A stretch of 53,823 nt of DNA from the NCBI GenBank assembly GCA_049323835.1, contig JBMOOJ010000130.1:1-53823 (forward strand), written 5' to 3'. The position numbers and the translations under genes were made by a program. Under the pieces are notes generated by a model. The model saw only the letters and a program-made list of their open reading frames with translations. It searched no databases and was not told where the DNA came from. Positions 34,534-43,895 of this stretch are shown piece by piece (positions within the stretch are counted from its first letter, which is position 1; every line of letters begins with the position of its first letter). The DNA comes from SG-bin9 sp049323835. Its GTDB lineage: Bacteria > Pseudomonadota > Alphaproteobacteria > Rhizobiales > Xanthobacteraceae.

Positions 34534-36978
34534 TTACTCCGCCGCCTTGGCGGGTTTGACGGGCGCCTTGCTGACGGCGACATTGCCGATCACGCCGGCG
34601 TCGGTCAGCGCGGCGAGTTCGGCGTCGCTGACATTGAGCAGTTCGCGCAGGACTTCCGCATTGTGCTGGCCGAGCGTCGGCGCGGTCCAGCGCACGGCAT
34701 AGGGCCTCTCCGCAGTGCCTTCGCGATAGGACACGAGCGGGATGAGATGCGGCCCGAGCCACGGCCGGTTCACCGGTTGCCAGTGGCCCACTGTCATGAG
34801 ATGCGGGTCATAGGCAAGATCGATCGGCAGCTTGGCGACGCCGGCCGGAACGCCGGCGGCCTGCAACGAGACCATCGCCGGATCGGGCCGTACGATCATC
34901 GTCCATTGCCGGATCGCAAGCTCGACGCGCTCCTCGTGCGCGCGCCGTCCGGCAACAGTGCGCAGCTCTTCGTCGGCGGCGAGATCGGGCCGCCGCATCA
35001 CCTTGCAGAGCCGCTGCCATTCGTCATCGTTGCGGACGGCGATGACAATCCACTGATCGTCGCCGAGGCAGGGAAACACACCGTGCGGAACATATTCGGG
35101 ATGCCGGTTGCCGGTGCGCGCCGGCTCCTTGCCGGTCGCGGTGTATTCGACGATTGCCGACGCCACGAATGGCAGCAGGCATTGCACCTGTGACAGGTCC
35201 GCATGCTGGCCTTCGCCGGTGAGTTGCTGATGCATCAGCCCGAGCATCAGCGATGCCGCGCCGTTGAGCCCGCCGACCGGATCGCCGAGCGCCACATGCA
35301 GCATGGTCGGCGGTTGCGTTTCCGGCCCGTTGATGGAGGGTAGGCCCGATGCCTGTTCGAGCGTCGAGCCATAGGCGCGGGCGCTGCTCCAGATGCCGGT
35401 GGTGCCGAAGGCCGGCATCGTCACCACCACGAGGCGCGGATTGATTGTCAGCATGGCCGCGGTGTCGAGGCCGAGGCGCGGCAGCACGTCGGCGGCGTAG
35501 TTGTCGATCACCGCGTCCGCATCCGCAAGCAATCGTTTCAGCAGCGACAGGCCTTTCTCGGACGTGAGGTCCAGCGTGATGCCGCGCTTGTTGCGGTTCA
35601 TCATCTGGAACCAGTAATTCTTCTCGTACGTCCGCTCCTCGTGATAGGGCGGCCGCGTATCGGTGCCGCGGAACCAGTCGGGGTACTGGCACGACTCGAC
35701 CTTGATGATGTCGGCGCCGAGATCGGCCATCTGTCGGGTCGCCGTCGGCCCGGCCCAGCCCATGGTGAGGTCGATGATGCGCACGCCCTTGAGCGGCAGT
35801 GCTGCGTCGGGCTTGGCGGCTTGCGTCGCGTGACGCTTGCGGCTTGCCGCAACTTTGCCATTACTTTCGCCCGTGAGCGGTGCGCGGCCGTTCGGCTTCG
35901 GCGGCGTGCGCGTCAGCGTCTGCGGCAGCACCGGCCCTTCGAACGAAGCCGTGCCTATCTCAATGTTTGCAAACGCGTTTCGCTCGCGGTGCGTCTGCTG
36001 CGCCAGCAGTTCCGGCATGTCCGGCACCACGGCAAGCGGCAGCCGCAGATCGATGCCGAGATTGAACCATTCGAGCGCGGTCTTGCGCAGCAGCGCCGGC
36101 TTGATGATCTCGTTGAGTTCGGATGCACGCAGGAAGCGGTCGAGGCTCGCCGAATATTTCGGCTCCTTCGCGAGTTCGGGCATTTCCAGCATCTGGCAGA
36201 AGGCTGACCACTGCGCGGGCGTCACGACGGTGACGCCGAGCCAGCCGTCCTTGGTCGGGAATGTGCCGGACGGGAAACCACGGCCGAAGCGATTGACGCC
36301 GGGGCGAGGGCGCGTGAAGCCCTGTTCGAGCGCGAGGCCGGTATCGAACTCGCTGATGTGCAGCATCGCTTCCTGAATGCTGACGGCGAAGCGGCGCGCG
36401 CCATTCTTGCGGGCATAGAGACCCGCGAGCGAGGGAATGAACGCAGCGAGACCGCCGACCATTGCAGGCTGCCCGTCGCGCGGCAGCGTTGGCGGGCCCT
36501 CGGCCGGGCCGACGAGTTTCACGAGACCTGCCAGCGCATGGCAGATCGAGTCGGTCGCCTTGTAATCGCGATAGGGACCGTTCTCGCCGAACCACGACAG
36601 CGTCGTGACCGCGAGGCCGGGATCGGATGCGCGCAGGCTTTCGTGCGAGAGCAGCGAGCCCGGAATGTCCGCAGGCGCGCGGCCATCGAGCAAAAGATCG
36701 GCGCCAGCGAGCACCTTGCGTACGTTGTCCGCATCGGCAGGCTGCGCAAGATCGGCGGTGATGCTGTGCTTGTTGGTGTTGAGCCACGCGAAGTATGCGC
36801 TCTCGCGCTTGCCGCCGATGTCGGCGAGCGGCGGACGCTGACGCGCAGGATCGCCGCCCGGCGGTTCGATCTTGATGACCTCCGCGCCGAAGTCCGCAAA
36901 CAGCTTGCCGCAGTAGCTGACGGCATCTCCCGTGCCGATTTCCACAACGCGGAAAATGGAAAGTGGCAATTGCGGCAT
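34534..36978 (-). CDS. Tandem CaiB/BaiF (family III) CoA-transferase
   Basis: An 814-aa protein containing two family III CoA-transferase units in tandem. The first starts at about residue 7 (FRVVEIGTGDAV...FADFGAEVIKIEPP) and the second at about 395 (LKGVRIIDLTMGWAGP...MADLGADIIKVE). Single-domain relatives have about 400 aa and work as dimers, so this is a natural covalent dimer. The ATG at 36978 has GGAG upstream; earlier codons to 37068 are probably not used. The second unit looks the more complete. The substrate is unknown. It is flanked by hemD and the rfb genes and has no obvious pathway partner here. Confidence 0.88.
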   Translation of the reverse strand: MPQLPLSIFRVVEIGTGDAVSYCGKLFADFGAEVIKIEPPGGDPARQRPPLADIGGKRESAYFAWLNTNKHSITADLAQPADADNVRKVLAGADLLLDGRAPADIPGSLLSHESLRASDPGLAVTTLSWFGENGPYRDYKATDSICHALAGLVKLVGPAEGPPTLPRDGQPAMVGGLAAFIPSLAGLYARKNGARRFAVSIQEAMLHISEFDTGLALEQGFTRPRPGVNRFGRGFPSGTFPTKDGWLGVTVVTPAQWSAFCQMLEMPELAKEPKYSASLDRFLRASELNEIIKPALLRKTALEWFNLGIDLRLPLAVVPDMPELLAQQTHRERNAFANIEIGTASFEGPVLPQTLTRTPPKPNGRAPLTGESNGKVAASRKRHATQAAKPDAALPLKGVRIIDLTMGWAGPTATRQMADLGADIIKVESCQYPDWFRGTDTRPPYHEERTYEKNYWFQMMNRNKRGITLDLTSEKGLSLLKRLLADADAVIDNYAADVLPRLGLDTAAMLTINPRLVVVTMPAFGTTGIWSSARAYGSTLEQASGLPSINGPETQPPTMLHVALGDPVGGLNGAASLMLGLMHQQLTGEGQHADLSQVQCLLPFVASAIVEYTATGKEPARTGNRHPEYVPHGVFPCLGDDQWIVIAVRNDDEWQRLCKVMRRPDLAADEELRTVAGRRAHEERVELAIRQWTMIVRPDPAMVSLQAAGVPAGVAKLPIDLAYDPHLMTVGHWQPVNRPWLGPHLIPLVSYREGTAERPYAVRWTAPTLGQHNAEVLRELLNVSDAELAALTDAGVIGNVAVSKAPVKPAKAAE

Positions 36979-37118
36979 GGGCTCCAACCGAGTGACTGCG
37001 CGATGCGCGTGTAGATTTGAAACGGCCACCACACTAGTCGGAACGTTTGCGATGTCCAACATGCACACATGCGCTGCTGCGGAGCAGCAATTGCATGTCG
37101 CTCGGATTGCAGCGCTTG

Positions 37119-37961
37119 CTATTTCATTGCCGCGCGCGGCGCTGACTTTGACAGCGTCTTTGCCATGGCGCCGATCAGGGGCCGCATGAAGAACGCATCG
37201 TTCTCCGGATAAATGTCCGTGCGCAGATCGTAACTCTTCAACTCATCCGATACGACGGGCCCGACTGACGCGATCGGCGTATTCGCGAGCGCCTCGCGCA
37301 ACCGACTTTCGCAGCCGTGCGCTTTCGCCGTCTCGATCAGGCGCCGCACCTGTCCTGAACTCGTCAACGCAATTGCATCGACACGTCCTGCCGCCATCTC
37401 GTCGATCGCAGCGATGATCGAGGATTCCGCCGCTTGTGAATCGTAAGCGTAGGGCAGGACGGTATCGACCTCGGCGCCCTGTTTGTGAATGGTGGCGATC
37501 AGCTTCTCATGATCGCGTTCCGGATAGAGCTGAAGGGCGAGGCGATGCCGCTTCAGGTCGTGCTTGCCGAGCATCTCGGCGATGCCTTCCGAGGTCGGCT
37601 TTTCGGTGATCTCCTGTGCCTCAAGGCCAAGTTCGCGCAGCGCGCGCACCGGCTTCGGCCCGCGCGCAAACTTTCGCGCCTTGGCCAGCGCGGCGACGAA
37701 TTGCGGCTCGACGCCGAGCCGCCGCACAACCGTCATGATCCGGCGCAGGCCTTCGCCCGTCATCAGCACGAGATCGTCGAATGGCCGGTCGATGAAACGC
37801 CCGATCCAGCCCTCGATCGGCCTCGGGTCCGCGGCGTCGCGGATCACGAACATCGGACACTGGATCACGTCCGCGCCCTGCTCGGCCAGCAGCCGGGAAA
37901 ACTGCGCTTCCTCGCGCGTCTCGAGAATCAGGATGCGGTAACCGGCGAGCCCATCGGCCAT
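37119..37961 (-). CDS. hemD: Uroporphyrinogen-III synthase family protein
   Basis: A 280-aa protein with the two-lobed HemD layout. It begins YRILILETREEAQFSRLLAE, and the hallmark late block AIALTSSGQVRRL comes before the closing ASVGPVVSDELK. HemD cyclises hydroxymethylbilane with inversion of ring D in tetrapyrrole synthesis. The usual partners hemC or hemX are not adjacent. Family sequences are very divergent, so a second, diverged HemD-like paralogue in the genome cannot be excluded. Confidence 0.82.
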   Translation of the reverse strand: MADGLAGYRILILETREEAQFSRLLAEQGADVIQCPMFVIRDAADPRPIEGWIGRFIDRPFDDLVLMTGEGLRRIMTVVRRLGVEPQFVAALAKARKFARGPKPVRALRELGLEAQEITEKPTSEGIAEMLGKHDLKRHRLALQLYPERDHEKLIATIHKQGAEVDTVLPYAYDSQAAESSIIAAIDEMAAGRVDAIALTSSGQVRRLIETAKAHGCESRLREALANTPIASVGPVVSDELKSYDLRTDIYPENDAFFMRPLIGAMAKTLSKSAPRAAMK

Positions 37962-38104
37962 GTCGTTGCCTCGAATTCAGTCAGTCCGATTGTTAACCGA
38001 TAACGGCCTGTGCCGCCATTGTGACCCGCTTAAAGATTGGCGCGACCGTGCTGCAGTGTTAGAGGAACCCGGCGGTCGTCAATCCTGCTGCCTGCGAATT
38101 CATC

Positions 38105-38968
38105 ATGCATCATCATCATCAGTTCGTTCTGACCCTGTCCTGCCCCGATCGCCCCGGCATTGTCGCTGCGGTGTCGGCCTATCTGTTCGACAACGGCCAG
38201 AACATCTCCGACGCGCAGCAGTTCAACGACATCGAAACCAAGCACTTCTTCATGCGGGTGGTGTTCGAGGCGAACAAGCCAGTCACCGTCGAGACGCTCC
38301 AGAGCGCTTTCAGGCCGGTGGCGGAAAAGTTCGGCATGGAGTGGCGCATGCGCGACCGTGCCAGCCGCCAGCGTGTGATGCTCCTGGTCTCGAAATTCGA
38401 CCACTGCCTGGCCGACATTCTCTATCGCTGGCGCACCGGTGAACTGGAGATGCATCCCACCGCGATCGTTTCCAACCATCCGCTTGAGACGTATCACGGC
38501 CTCGATATGTCGGGCGTGCCGTTCCACTATCTGCCGGTGACGAAAGCGACCAAGGCCGAGCAGGAAGCGCAGATCCTGAAACTGATCGCCGAGACGCAGA
38601 CCGATCTCATCGTGCTGGCCCGCTACATGCAGGTTCTGTCCGACGATCTCGCGCGAAAACTCTCCGGCCGCTGCATCAACATCCATCACTCGTTCCTGCC
38701 GGGCTTCAAGGGCGCCAAGCCCTATCACCAGGCGCATGAGCGCGGCGTCAAGCTGATCGGTGCTACCGCCCACTACGTCACCGGTGATCTCGACGAAGGC
38801 CCGATCATCGAGCAGGACGTCGAACGCATCAGCCATCGCGACGATCCGGAGAACCTGATCCGCAAGGGCAGGGACATCGAACGCCGCGTGCTCTCGCGCG
38901 CCATGCGCTACCATCTCGAGGACCGCGTCATCCTCAACGGCCGCAAGACGGTGGTGTTTACGGATTGA
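38105..38968 (+). CDS. purU: Formyltetrahydrofolate deformylase
   Basis: A 287-aa enzyme that hydrolyses 10-formyl-THF to THF and formate. An N-terminal ACT regulatory domain (about 7-85, LTLSCPDRPGIVAAVSAYL) precedes a formyltransferase fold. The catalytic triad is visible as Asn192, His194 and Asp230, with the same 2 and 36 spacings as GART. The protein starts MHHHHQ, a natural run of four histidines. It is divergent from hemD. Confidence 0.95.
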   Translation: MHHHHQFVLTLSCPDRPGIVAAVSAYLFDNGQNISDAQQFNDIETKHFFMRVVFEANKPVTVETLQSAFRPVAEKFGMEWRMRDRASRQRVMLLVSKFDHCLADILYRWRTGELEMHPTAIVSNHPLETYHGLDMSGVPFHYLPVTKATKAEQEAQILKLIAETQTDLIVLARYMQVLSDDLARKLSGRCINIHHSFLPGFKGAKPYHQAHERGVKLIGATAHYVTGDLDEGPIIEQDVERISHRDDPENLIRKGRDIERRVLSRAMRYHLEDRVILNGRKTVVFTD

Positions 38969-39044
38969 GGCCCGCAGCATAGCCGGTGACATCGCCGCGC
39001 TGCTCCCCTACAACGCGCTGCCAAACGGAGCGGTTGGAACCCGG

Positions 39045-39602
39045 ATGAAGCGGACCTTCGATCTTGTCGGCGCGATATGCGGGCTGCTTGTTGCCTGGCC
39101 GCTTATTCTCGTGCTGGTGATCCTGATCCGCCGCGGTTCACAGGGATCGGGAATCTTTTCTCAAGAACGAATCGGCCGTGGCGGACGCATCTTCATCTGC
39201 CACAAGCTGCGGACGATGCAACAGGGGACGCCCAACGTGCCGACGCATCTGGCGTCTGCGGCGCAGCTCACGCCGATCGGCGGCTTTCTGCGCAAGACCA
39301 AGCTCGACGAACTGCCGCAGCTCTGGAACGTGATGAAAGGTGAGATGAGTTTCGTCGGCCCGCGCCCGTGCCTGCCGTCTCAGTCGGCACTGATCGAGGA
39401 ACGCCAGAGGCGGGGTGTTCTTGCACTCCGGCCCGGCATCACCGGTCTCGCACAGATTAACGGCATCGACATGTCGGACCCTGTGAGGCTCGCCGACAAG
39501 GATGCGGAGTATATGCGCATCCGCACGTTTACCCTCGATCTTGCGATCCTGTTCAAAACGGTCGTCGGCGGTGCCGGAAGCGGCGATCGTGTTCGCGGTT
39601 GA
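39045..39602 (+). CDS. Undecaprenyl-phosphate sugar phosphotransferase (PglC-like monotopic PGT)
   Basis: A 185-aa minimal bacterial sugar transferase that starts glycan synthesis by moving a sugar-1-phosphate to undecaprenyl phosphate. It has an N-terminal re-entrant helix (about 6-29), KLRTM, the catalytic Asp-Glu pair in TKLDELPQLWNVMKGEMSF, then VGPRP and RPGITG. It lacks the four-helix N-terminal half of WcaJ/WbaP, so it is PglC-sized. It is 76 bp after purU, probably in a unit with the following GT4 and methyltransferase. This is the only initiating enzyme seen for the polysaccharide locus. Confidence 0.92.
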   Translation: MKRTFDLVGAICGLLVAWPLILVLVILIRRGSQGSGIFSQERIGRGGRIFICHKLRTMQQGTPNVPTHLASAAQLTPIGGFLRKTKLDELPQLWNVMKGEMSFVGPRPCLPSQSALIEERQRRGVLALRPGITGLAQINGIDMSDPVRLADKDAEYMRIRTFTLDLAILFKTVVGGAGSGDRVRG

Positions 39603-39724
39603 CCGTACGCAGACAGCTCTTTGACTGCCAGATGGTGTGGTCTGCTCCAAGTCCGGAACTTTTGTTGGCAAGCATGGCCGGTTCCTCTAGAAAGAAGGCA
39701 TCAGCGCGTTAGAGTTCCGGCCAA

Positions 39725-41071
39725 ATGCGTGTAGTGATTGATACATTTAACAGCGCGCTAGAGCAAGGAACGGGCATTGCAACCTATTCGCGTGCGCTTG
39801 CCCAATCGTTGCACCGTTTGGGTCATACAGTCGATCTGATGACTTCGGCCGCAATTCCTCGAGAACGATTATGGTCGTCTTCCAGACCCGTACCTGCTCC
39901 TGTGCTGCTCTGGGATCATCCAAAAAGCGCCCGCAACCCTCGATCACGCAACGGCAGCGATGCGCCGCTTTGGGTCAGCAATCCCGTATATTCGATTCGG
40001 TCTCTCACTGATTATCTGTTTGCGGGAATGGCCGGTGGACGTGTGCGCCAGTTCGGCGCTGCGCAGCTTGGCATCGTTGATCGCAAGCCGCTGACAGCCC
40101 AGTACGGGCATTTTGACGGTGTGCTGAATGTTCCAAACGTTTACACCCGCGCGATGTCATACTTCGCTCGCACCGGCCGTTTCCTGTCGATTTCGCCGAA
40201 AGAGAAGATTGATGTCGCGCATTTCTCCTGGTGCCTGCCGATCCGGGTCGAGGGTGCACGCAACGTCTATACGATCTGCGATCTGATTCCGCTTCGGTTT
40301 CCGTCGATGACGCTAGATAACAAATCGACTTTCTTCCGGCTAGTCGATCATTGTATCCGGAACGGCGACAAGATCGTCACCATTTCGGAAAGCTCGCGCC
40401 GCGAGATCGCCGGCATCATGGAAGTGCCGGATACGATAATCAGCAACGGCTATTTGCCGTTCGACGTCGAGCCATCCCGGCTTGCGTCCAGTATCGATAC
40501 GGTTGCGCCACGTTTACGGCATGCGTTCGGTCTTGAGCCGCGCGCCTATTTCCTGATCGCAGGCACTGTGGAGCCGCGCAAGAATGTCAACCGGGCCGTT
40601 TCCGCATTTTTGTCGGCTGATACCGATTGCTCGCTCGTAATCTGTGGCCCACGCAACGGTCTGTCGCCCGACGTAACGCGCCTGCTGGAGGAGATGATCC
40701 GTGTTGGCAGGGGCCGGATACTGATGCTGGACTATCTGCCGCGCCCGCTGTTGCTCGATCTTGTTCAGGGTGCGCGCGCAGCGATTTCGATGTCGCTTGC
40801 AGAAGGGTTTGGGTTGCCGGTACTGGAGGCAATGGCTCTCGGAACGCCGGTAATCGCCTCAGATATTGAAACTTATCGCGAGGTTTGCCAAGATTCTGCG
40901 ATCTTGGTTGATCCCTACGACACGCCCGCGATTGCCGCTGCCTTGGAGCGCGTATCGCGGTGGGGCCGTTCGGAACTCGTGGCTGCAGGCGAGGCTGGCC
41001 GCCGCCGCGCAGCTGAATTCTCGCCCGGGGCTTTCGACCGGCGTATCTCGGAAATCTATGCTACGCTATAG
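39725..41071 (+). CDS. Family 4 glycosyltransferase
   Basis: A 448-aa GT4. It begins MRVVIDTFNSALEQGTGIATY with the acceptor-domain loop. The central IAGTVEPRKNVNRAV opens the donor domain, and the E-x7-E motif is in EGFGLPVLEAMALG. The inserted region from about 85 to 175 is longer than in minimal GT4 enzymes. It follows the initiating transferase by 122 bp and precedes a methyltransferase by 9 bp. Confidence 0.9.
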   Translation: MRVVIDTFNSALEQGTGIATYSRALAQSLHRLGHTVDLMTSAAIPRERLWSSSRPVPAPVLLWDHPKSARNPRSRNGSDAPLWVSNPVYSIRSLTDYLFAGMAGGRVRQFGAAQLGIVDRKPLTAQYGHFDGVLNVPNVYTRAMSYFARTGRFLSISPKEKIDVAHFSWCLPIRVEGARNVYTICDLIPLRFPSMTLDNKSTFFRLVDHCIRNGDKIVTISESSRREIAGIMEVPDTIISNGYLPFDVEPSRLASSIDTVAPRLRHAFGLEPRAYFLIAGTVEPRKNVNRAVSAFLSADTDCSLVICGPRNGLSPDVTRLLEEMIRVGRGRILMLDYLPRPLLLDLVQGARAAISMSLAEGFGLPVLEAMALGTPVIASDIETYREVCQDSAILVDPYDTPAIAAALERVSRWGRSELVAAGEAGRRRAAEFSPGAFDRRISEIYATL

Positions 41072-41080
41072 AGGCGTCGC

Positions 41081-42256
41081 TTGTCCTTTCCCTACCACGA
41101 TCGATTGTGGACCGATACGGCCGGATTTCTCCGGCAACATGTTCGCCCGGACGAGAGCGTGCTCGCGCCGGACATCTTCTGGTGGATTTTTGAACGCATC
41201 CATCGTTACCGGCATGCGAGGCCCGAGCAGCTTCATGACTGGGCGGTGATTCACAAAGGTGAGCTCGCCGAGCTGCATCCCGCCTATCTGCGGGCGGTTG
41301 CGGCAGAACTGCGGCCGGTCTTCGCGAATGCCGTGTTTGTCGTACTGGCCCGTCGTGAAGAACTACCTGTGGCTGCGCACGACGCGGCCGACGTCCGTTC
41401 GCTGACGGAAGCGGTTGCTGCCTTGCCGGCCACGAAGACAGATAGGGAGTCCGGGCGGCTCGATGCTGTTCCAGCGATCGCCGAGACGATTGTCAAGTTT
41501 GAAACGCTCGACGCCGGACAGTTCCGCGATGCAATGAACTGGTTCTGGCGCAGCGGTGGCTATGTCTACGCGACAGCGCGTGACAAAGCGTATTTTCGAG
41601 AGATCGATTCCTACATCGCCGAATATTTGAGCGACACCGCTGGCCAGACGATCCTTGACCTTTGCTGCGGCAATGGCCGCCTCAGGAATGCAGCAATCAA
41701 CGGCGCAGCCCGGGTCGTCGGCGTCGATGTTTCGGAGGTCGCTATCGCGCTTGCGCGAGAACGGCATCGCGACGATAGCATGTTCGATTTTCTGGTGATG
41801 GATGCGGCCGAGCTGGCATTTTCCGATGCGTCGTTCGATGTTGTGGTGTTCGCCGACGCCATCGAGCATGTCCGCCGTATCGAAACCGTCTTCAGCGAGA
41901 TCGCACGTGTGCTGAAGCCCGGCGGCAAACTTCTCACGACGGTGGCAAACACTGACAGCGTCAATCAGATCATCTCCGCAAAGTTGGGATATCCTCGCTT
42001 CAAGACTAACTACCAGCACATTCAAGAATATAACGTCAGCGATTTCGAAGAGCTTGCTGCACGACACGGCTTTAGGACCGTGAAGTCGGGTGGGGTATTC
42101 CTGTTTCCTTACTGGGGAATTCCGCAGATCGACGACGTGGTGCGTGATCTCACTGATAATGATCCCGAGGTGGTCGAGTTGTTCCGGAAATTGGGTCGTC
42201 AGATCGGTCCCGAGAACGCCTATGCGTTTGTGATGTTGTCGGAGAAGCGCGAATAA
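41081..42256 (+). CDS. SAM-dependent methyltransferase with N-terminal extra domain
   Basis: A protein of up to 391 aa starting at a TTG (41081). The C-terminal half is a class I methyltransferase with TILDLCCGNGRLRNAA (190-205), VVGVDVSEVAIALAR and VVFADAIEHVRR. The N-terminal 170 residues are not recognised and contain conserved-looking aromatic runs. It lies 9 bp behind the GT4, so it likely modifies the same glycan. The true start is uncertain because no ATG lies near. Confidence 0.82.
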   Translation: MSFPYHDRLWTDTAGFLRQHVRPDESVLAPDIFWWIFERIHRYRHARPEQLHDWAVIHKGELAELHPAYLRAVAAELRPVFANAVFVVLARREELPVAAHDAADVRSLTEAVAALPATKTDRESGRLDAVPAIAETIVKFETLDAGQFRDAMNWFWRSGGYVYATARDKAYFREIDSYIAEYLSDTAGQTILDLCCGNGRLRNAAINGAARVVGVDVSEVAIALARERHRDDSMFDFLVMDAAELAFSDASFDVVVFADAIEHVRRIETVFSEIARVLKPGGKLLTTVANTDSVNQIISAKLGYPRFKTNYQHIQEYNVSDFEELAARHGFRTVKSGGVFLFPYWGIPQIDDVVRDLTDNDPEVVELFRKLGRQIGPENAYAFVMLSEKRE

Positions 42257-42355
42257 CAATCCAGCAATCTGCGAATGGTAGAGAAGCCCAGCCGCTGACG
42301 CTTGATTTGCATGCCCAAAACGAACCACACTGGCGCATCCCTCTCGGAGTCCATC

Positions 42356-42670
42356 ATGCCCGGTTTTCAGTGCACGTCACCCGCGATCCCGACCGTTCAG
42401 CAGGATGATTCGGCTCTGCGCATCACGCGCTGGGATTTCGAGCCGGGCTCGGTCACCGGCTGGCACAAACATGGCTGGCCGTACTTCGTGATCATGCTCA
42501 CTGATGGCGTGCTGCAGATCCACGACGGTACGAAGGTGACGGACGTGCCGCTGGTGAAAGGTCAGTCGTACATGCGCCAGTCCGGCATCGAGCACGATGT
42601 GATGAACGGCTCGAAGCATCCGATCAGCTTCGTCGAGATCGAAGTCAAGCAGCCGGACGCGCTCGTTTAG
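42356..42670 (+). CDS. Small cupin-domain protein
   Basis: A single-domain cupin of 104 aa from the ATG at 42356, which has GGAG upstream; an ATG at 42311 would add 15 aa. Cupin motif 1 appears as PGSVTGWHKHGWPYFVIML and motif 2 as GIEHDVMNGSKHP. Histidines suited to metal binding are present. Such proteins are mostly enzymes or sensors of unknown substrate. It is followed 21 bp later by a GFA-family gene, probably in the same unit. Confidence 0.8.
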   Translation: MPGFQCTSPAIPTVQQDDSALRITRWDFEPGSVTGWHKHGWPYFVIMLTDGVLQIHDGTKVTDVPLVKGQSYMRQSGIEHDVMNGSKHPISFVEIEVKQPDALV

Positions 42671-42691
42671 GAGACGGCCAAGGAGTCTATC

Positions 42692-43168
42692 ATGACGCTG
42701 ACGTTGCCGATGCGGGGCGGATGCATCTGCGGCAGCATTCGCTACGAGGTCGTCGGCCATCCGCTCATCGAAACGATGTGCCATTGCACCACCTGCCAGC
42801 GGCGGACCGGCAGCGCGTTCTCGATGAACCTGATCGTGATGAAGAAGGATTTCGCCGCCACGAGGGGCAAGACGGTGACGCGCGATCTGCCGACCGGCAG
42901 CGGCAAGATCAACGTTCAGCATTTCTGCAACGATTGCATGGTGCGCACCCATACTGAGCCAGTAGCCAATCCGGCGCTCGTTTATGTCCGCCCCGGAACG
43001 CTTGACGATCCAAAAGCGATCACGCCCGGTGTACAGATTTGGACGCGCAGTGCGCTGCCTTGGGCGCTGCGGCCCGACACCGCGAGTTGCGAGCGCGATC
43101 TCAGTGATGATGCGCGCGAACTTGTCCGGATATGGCGCGAGGCGAATCCGGTTTGCATCGGCGATTAG
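42692..43168 (+). CDS. GFA (CENP-V/GFA domain) family zinc-binding protein
   Basis: A 158-aa protein of the glutathione-dependent formaldehyde-activating-like family. The zinc-binding cysteines are visible in GGCICGSIRYEV, MCHCTTCQRRTGSAFS and FCNDC. The family name refers to one studied member; most members have no proven activity. The ATG is preceded by AAGGAG. It ends 4 bp before the stop of the convergent RES toxin gene. Confidence 0.9.
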   Translation: MTLTLPMRGGCICGSIRYEVVGHPLIETMCHCTTCQRRTGSAFSMNLIVMKKDFAATRGKTVTRDLPTGSGKINVQHFCNDCMVRTHTEPVANPALVYVRPGTLDDPKAITPGVQIWTRSALPWALRPDTASCERDLSDDARELVRIWREANPVCIGD

Positions 43169-43172
43169 CCGC

Positions 43173-43895
43173 TTACACCGCCACCCAAATCTCGTCGCGA
43201 TAATCGAAGTAGCGGGCGAACCGTCGCCCGTCCCACTCGTATTGCAGGTGCCGTTCCTGAACCGGCAATCCGACGACGTTCGGCCAGAACGCGGCGATGC
43301 AGAATCCGCCGTCATGCCGCACGCTCGGGTAGTGGATGCCGTTGCTGCCGGCTTCGCGCCGGTCCACCGCGAAGCGCTGGCTCTCCGCGTATGATGTCTT
43401 TGAGAGGACGGCGGAGCGTTGCGGCTCCGCCAGCGCGCCGGCATCGTCGAACGTCGCCGAAGTCGTGCCGAGCAGCACGCGCATGTCCTCGCGGCGCGGC
43501 GGATCGTTCGAATCGGCGGCGAAGCGGGCGAAGTGGTGGCCGGTCTCGGCAACGGCGGTCGCGAGTTCACGCGCCGCGTAGTAGGCGCCGTAGGTGCCGT
43601 CCGCGAAGCGCGAGCCTTTCGGATTGATGTGCGTGAACGGTGCCATCACCCAGGAAGCGTTGGGTCCGAATACGCGCCGCTCCGGCGGCACGAGGCTGAT
43701 GTTGCCCGCCTGATCGCGCAGCCGCGGATTGGTTACCTGTTCAAGCTCGGTCAGCGCATCCCATACGGCGCGATCGCCGGACAGGCGCTCGAACAGGTCG
43801 ATCGGCGGATAGCGTGAGGCAATGATGCGCCACGCCTGCGGCCAGTTCACCTCGACAGAGGAGGGTGCGTCAGGACCAGGGGCCACGGGCGGCAT
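43173..43895 (-). CDS. RES-domain toxin of a type II toxin-antitoxin pair
   Basis: A toxin of about 240 aa from the ATG at 43895. Conserved residues of the RES fold are visible: Arg96 in GSRFADGTYGAYYA, Glu117 in TAVAETGHH and Ser191 in HYPSVRHDGG. Characterised RES toxins (MbcT, ParT) degrade or modify NAD or use it as donor. The start lies 26 bp inside the 3' end of the antitoxin gene, so the two are translationally coupled. The open frame continues further upstream only as antitoxin-overlapping sequence. A GTG at 43886 is an alternative start. Confidence 0.88.
   Translation of the reverse strand: MPPVAPGPDAPSSVEVNWPQAWRIIASRYPPIDLFERLSGDRAVWDALTELEQVTNPRLRDQAGNISLVPPERRVFGPNASWVMAPFTHINPKGSRFADGTYGAYYAARELATAVAETGHHFARFAADSNDPPRREDMRVLLGTTSATFDDAGALAEPQRSAVLSKTSYAESQRFAVDRREAGSNGIHYPSVRHDGGFCIAAFWPNVVGLPVQERHLQYEWDGRRFARYFDYRDEIWVAV

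Noticed and set aside
39653..39720. Inverted repeat CCGGAACT/AGTTCCGG before the GT4 at 39725
   Set aside because: Only 8-bp arms with a 52-nt spacing, easily chance at this GC content.
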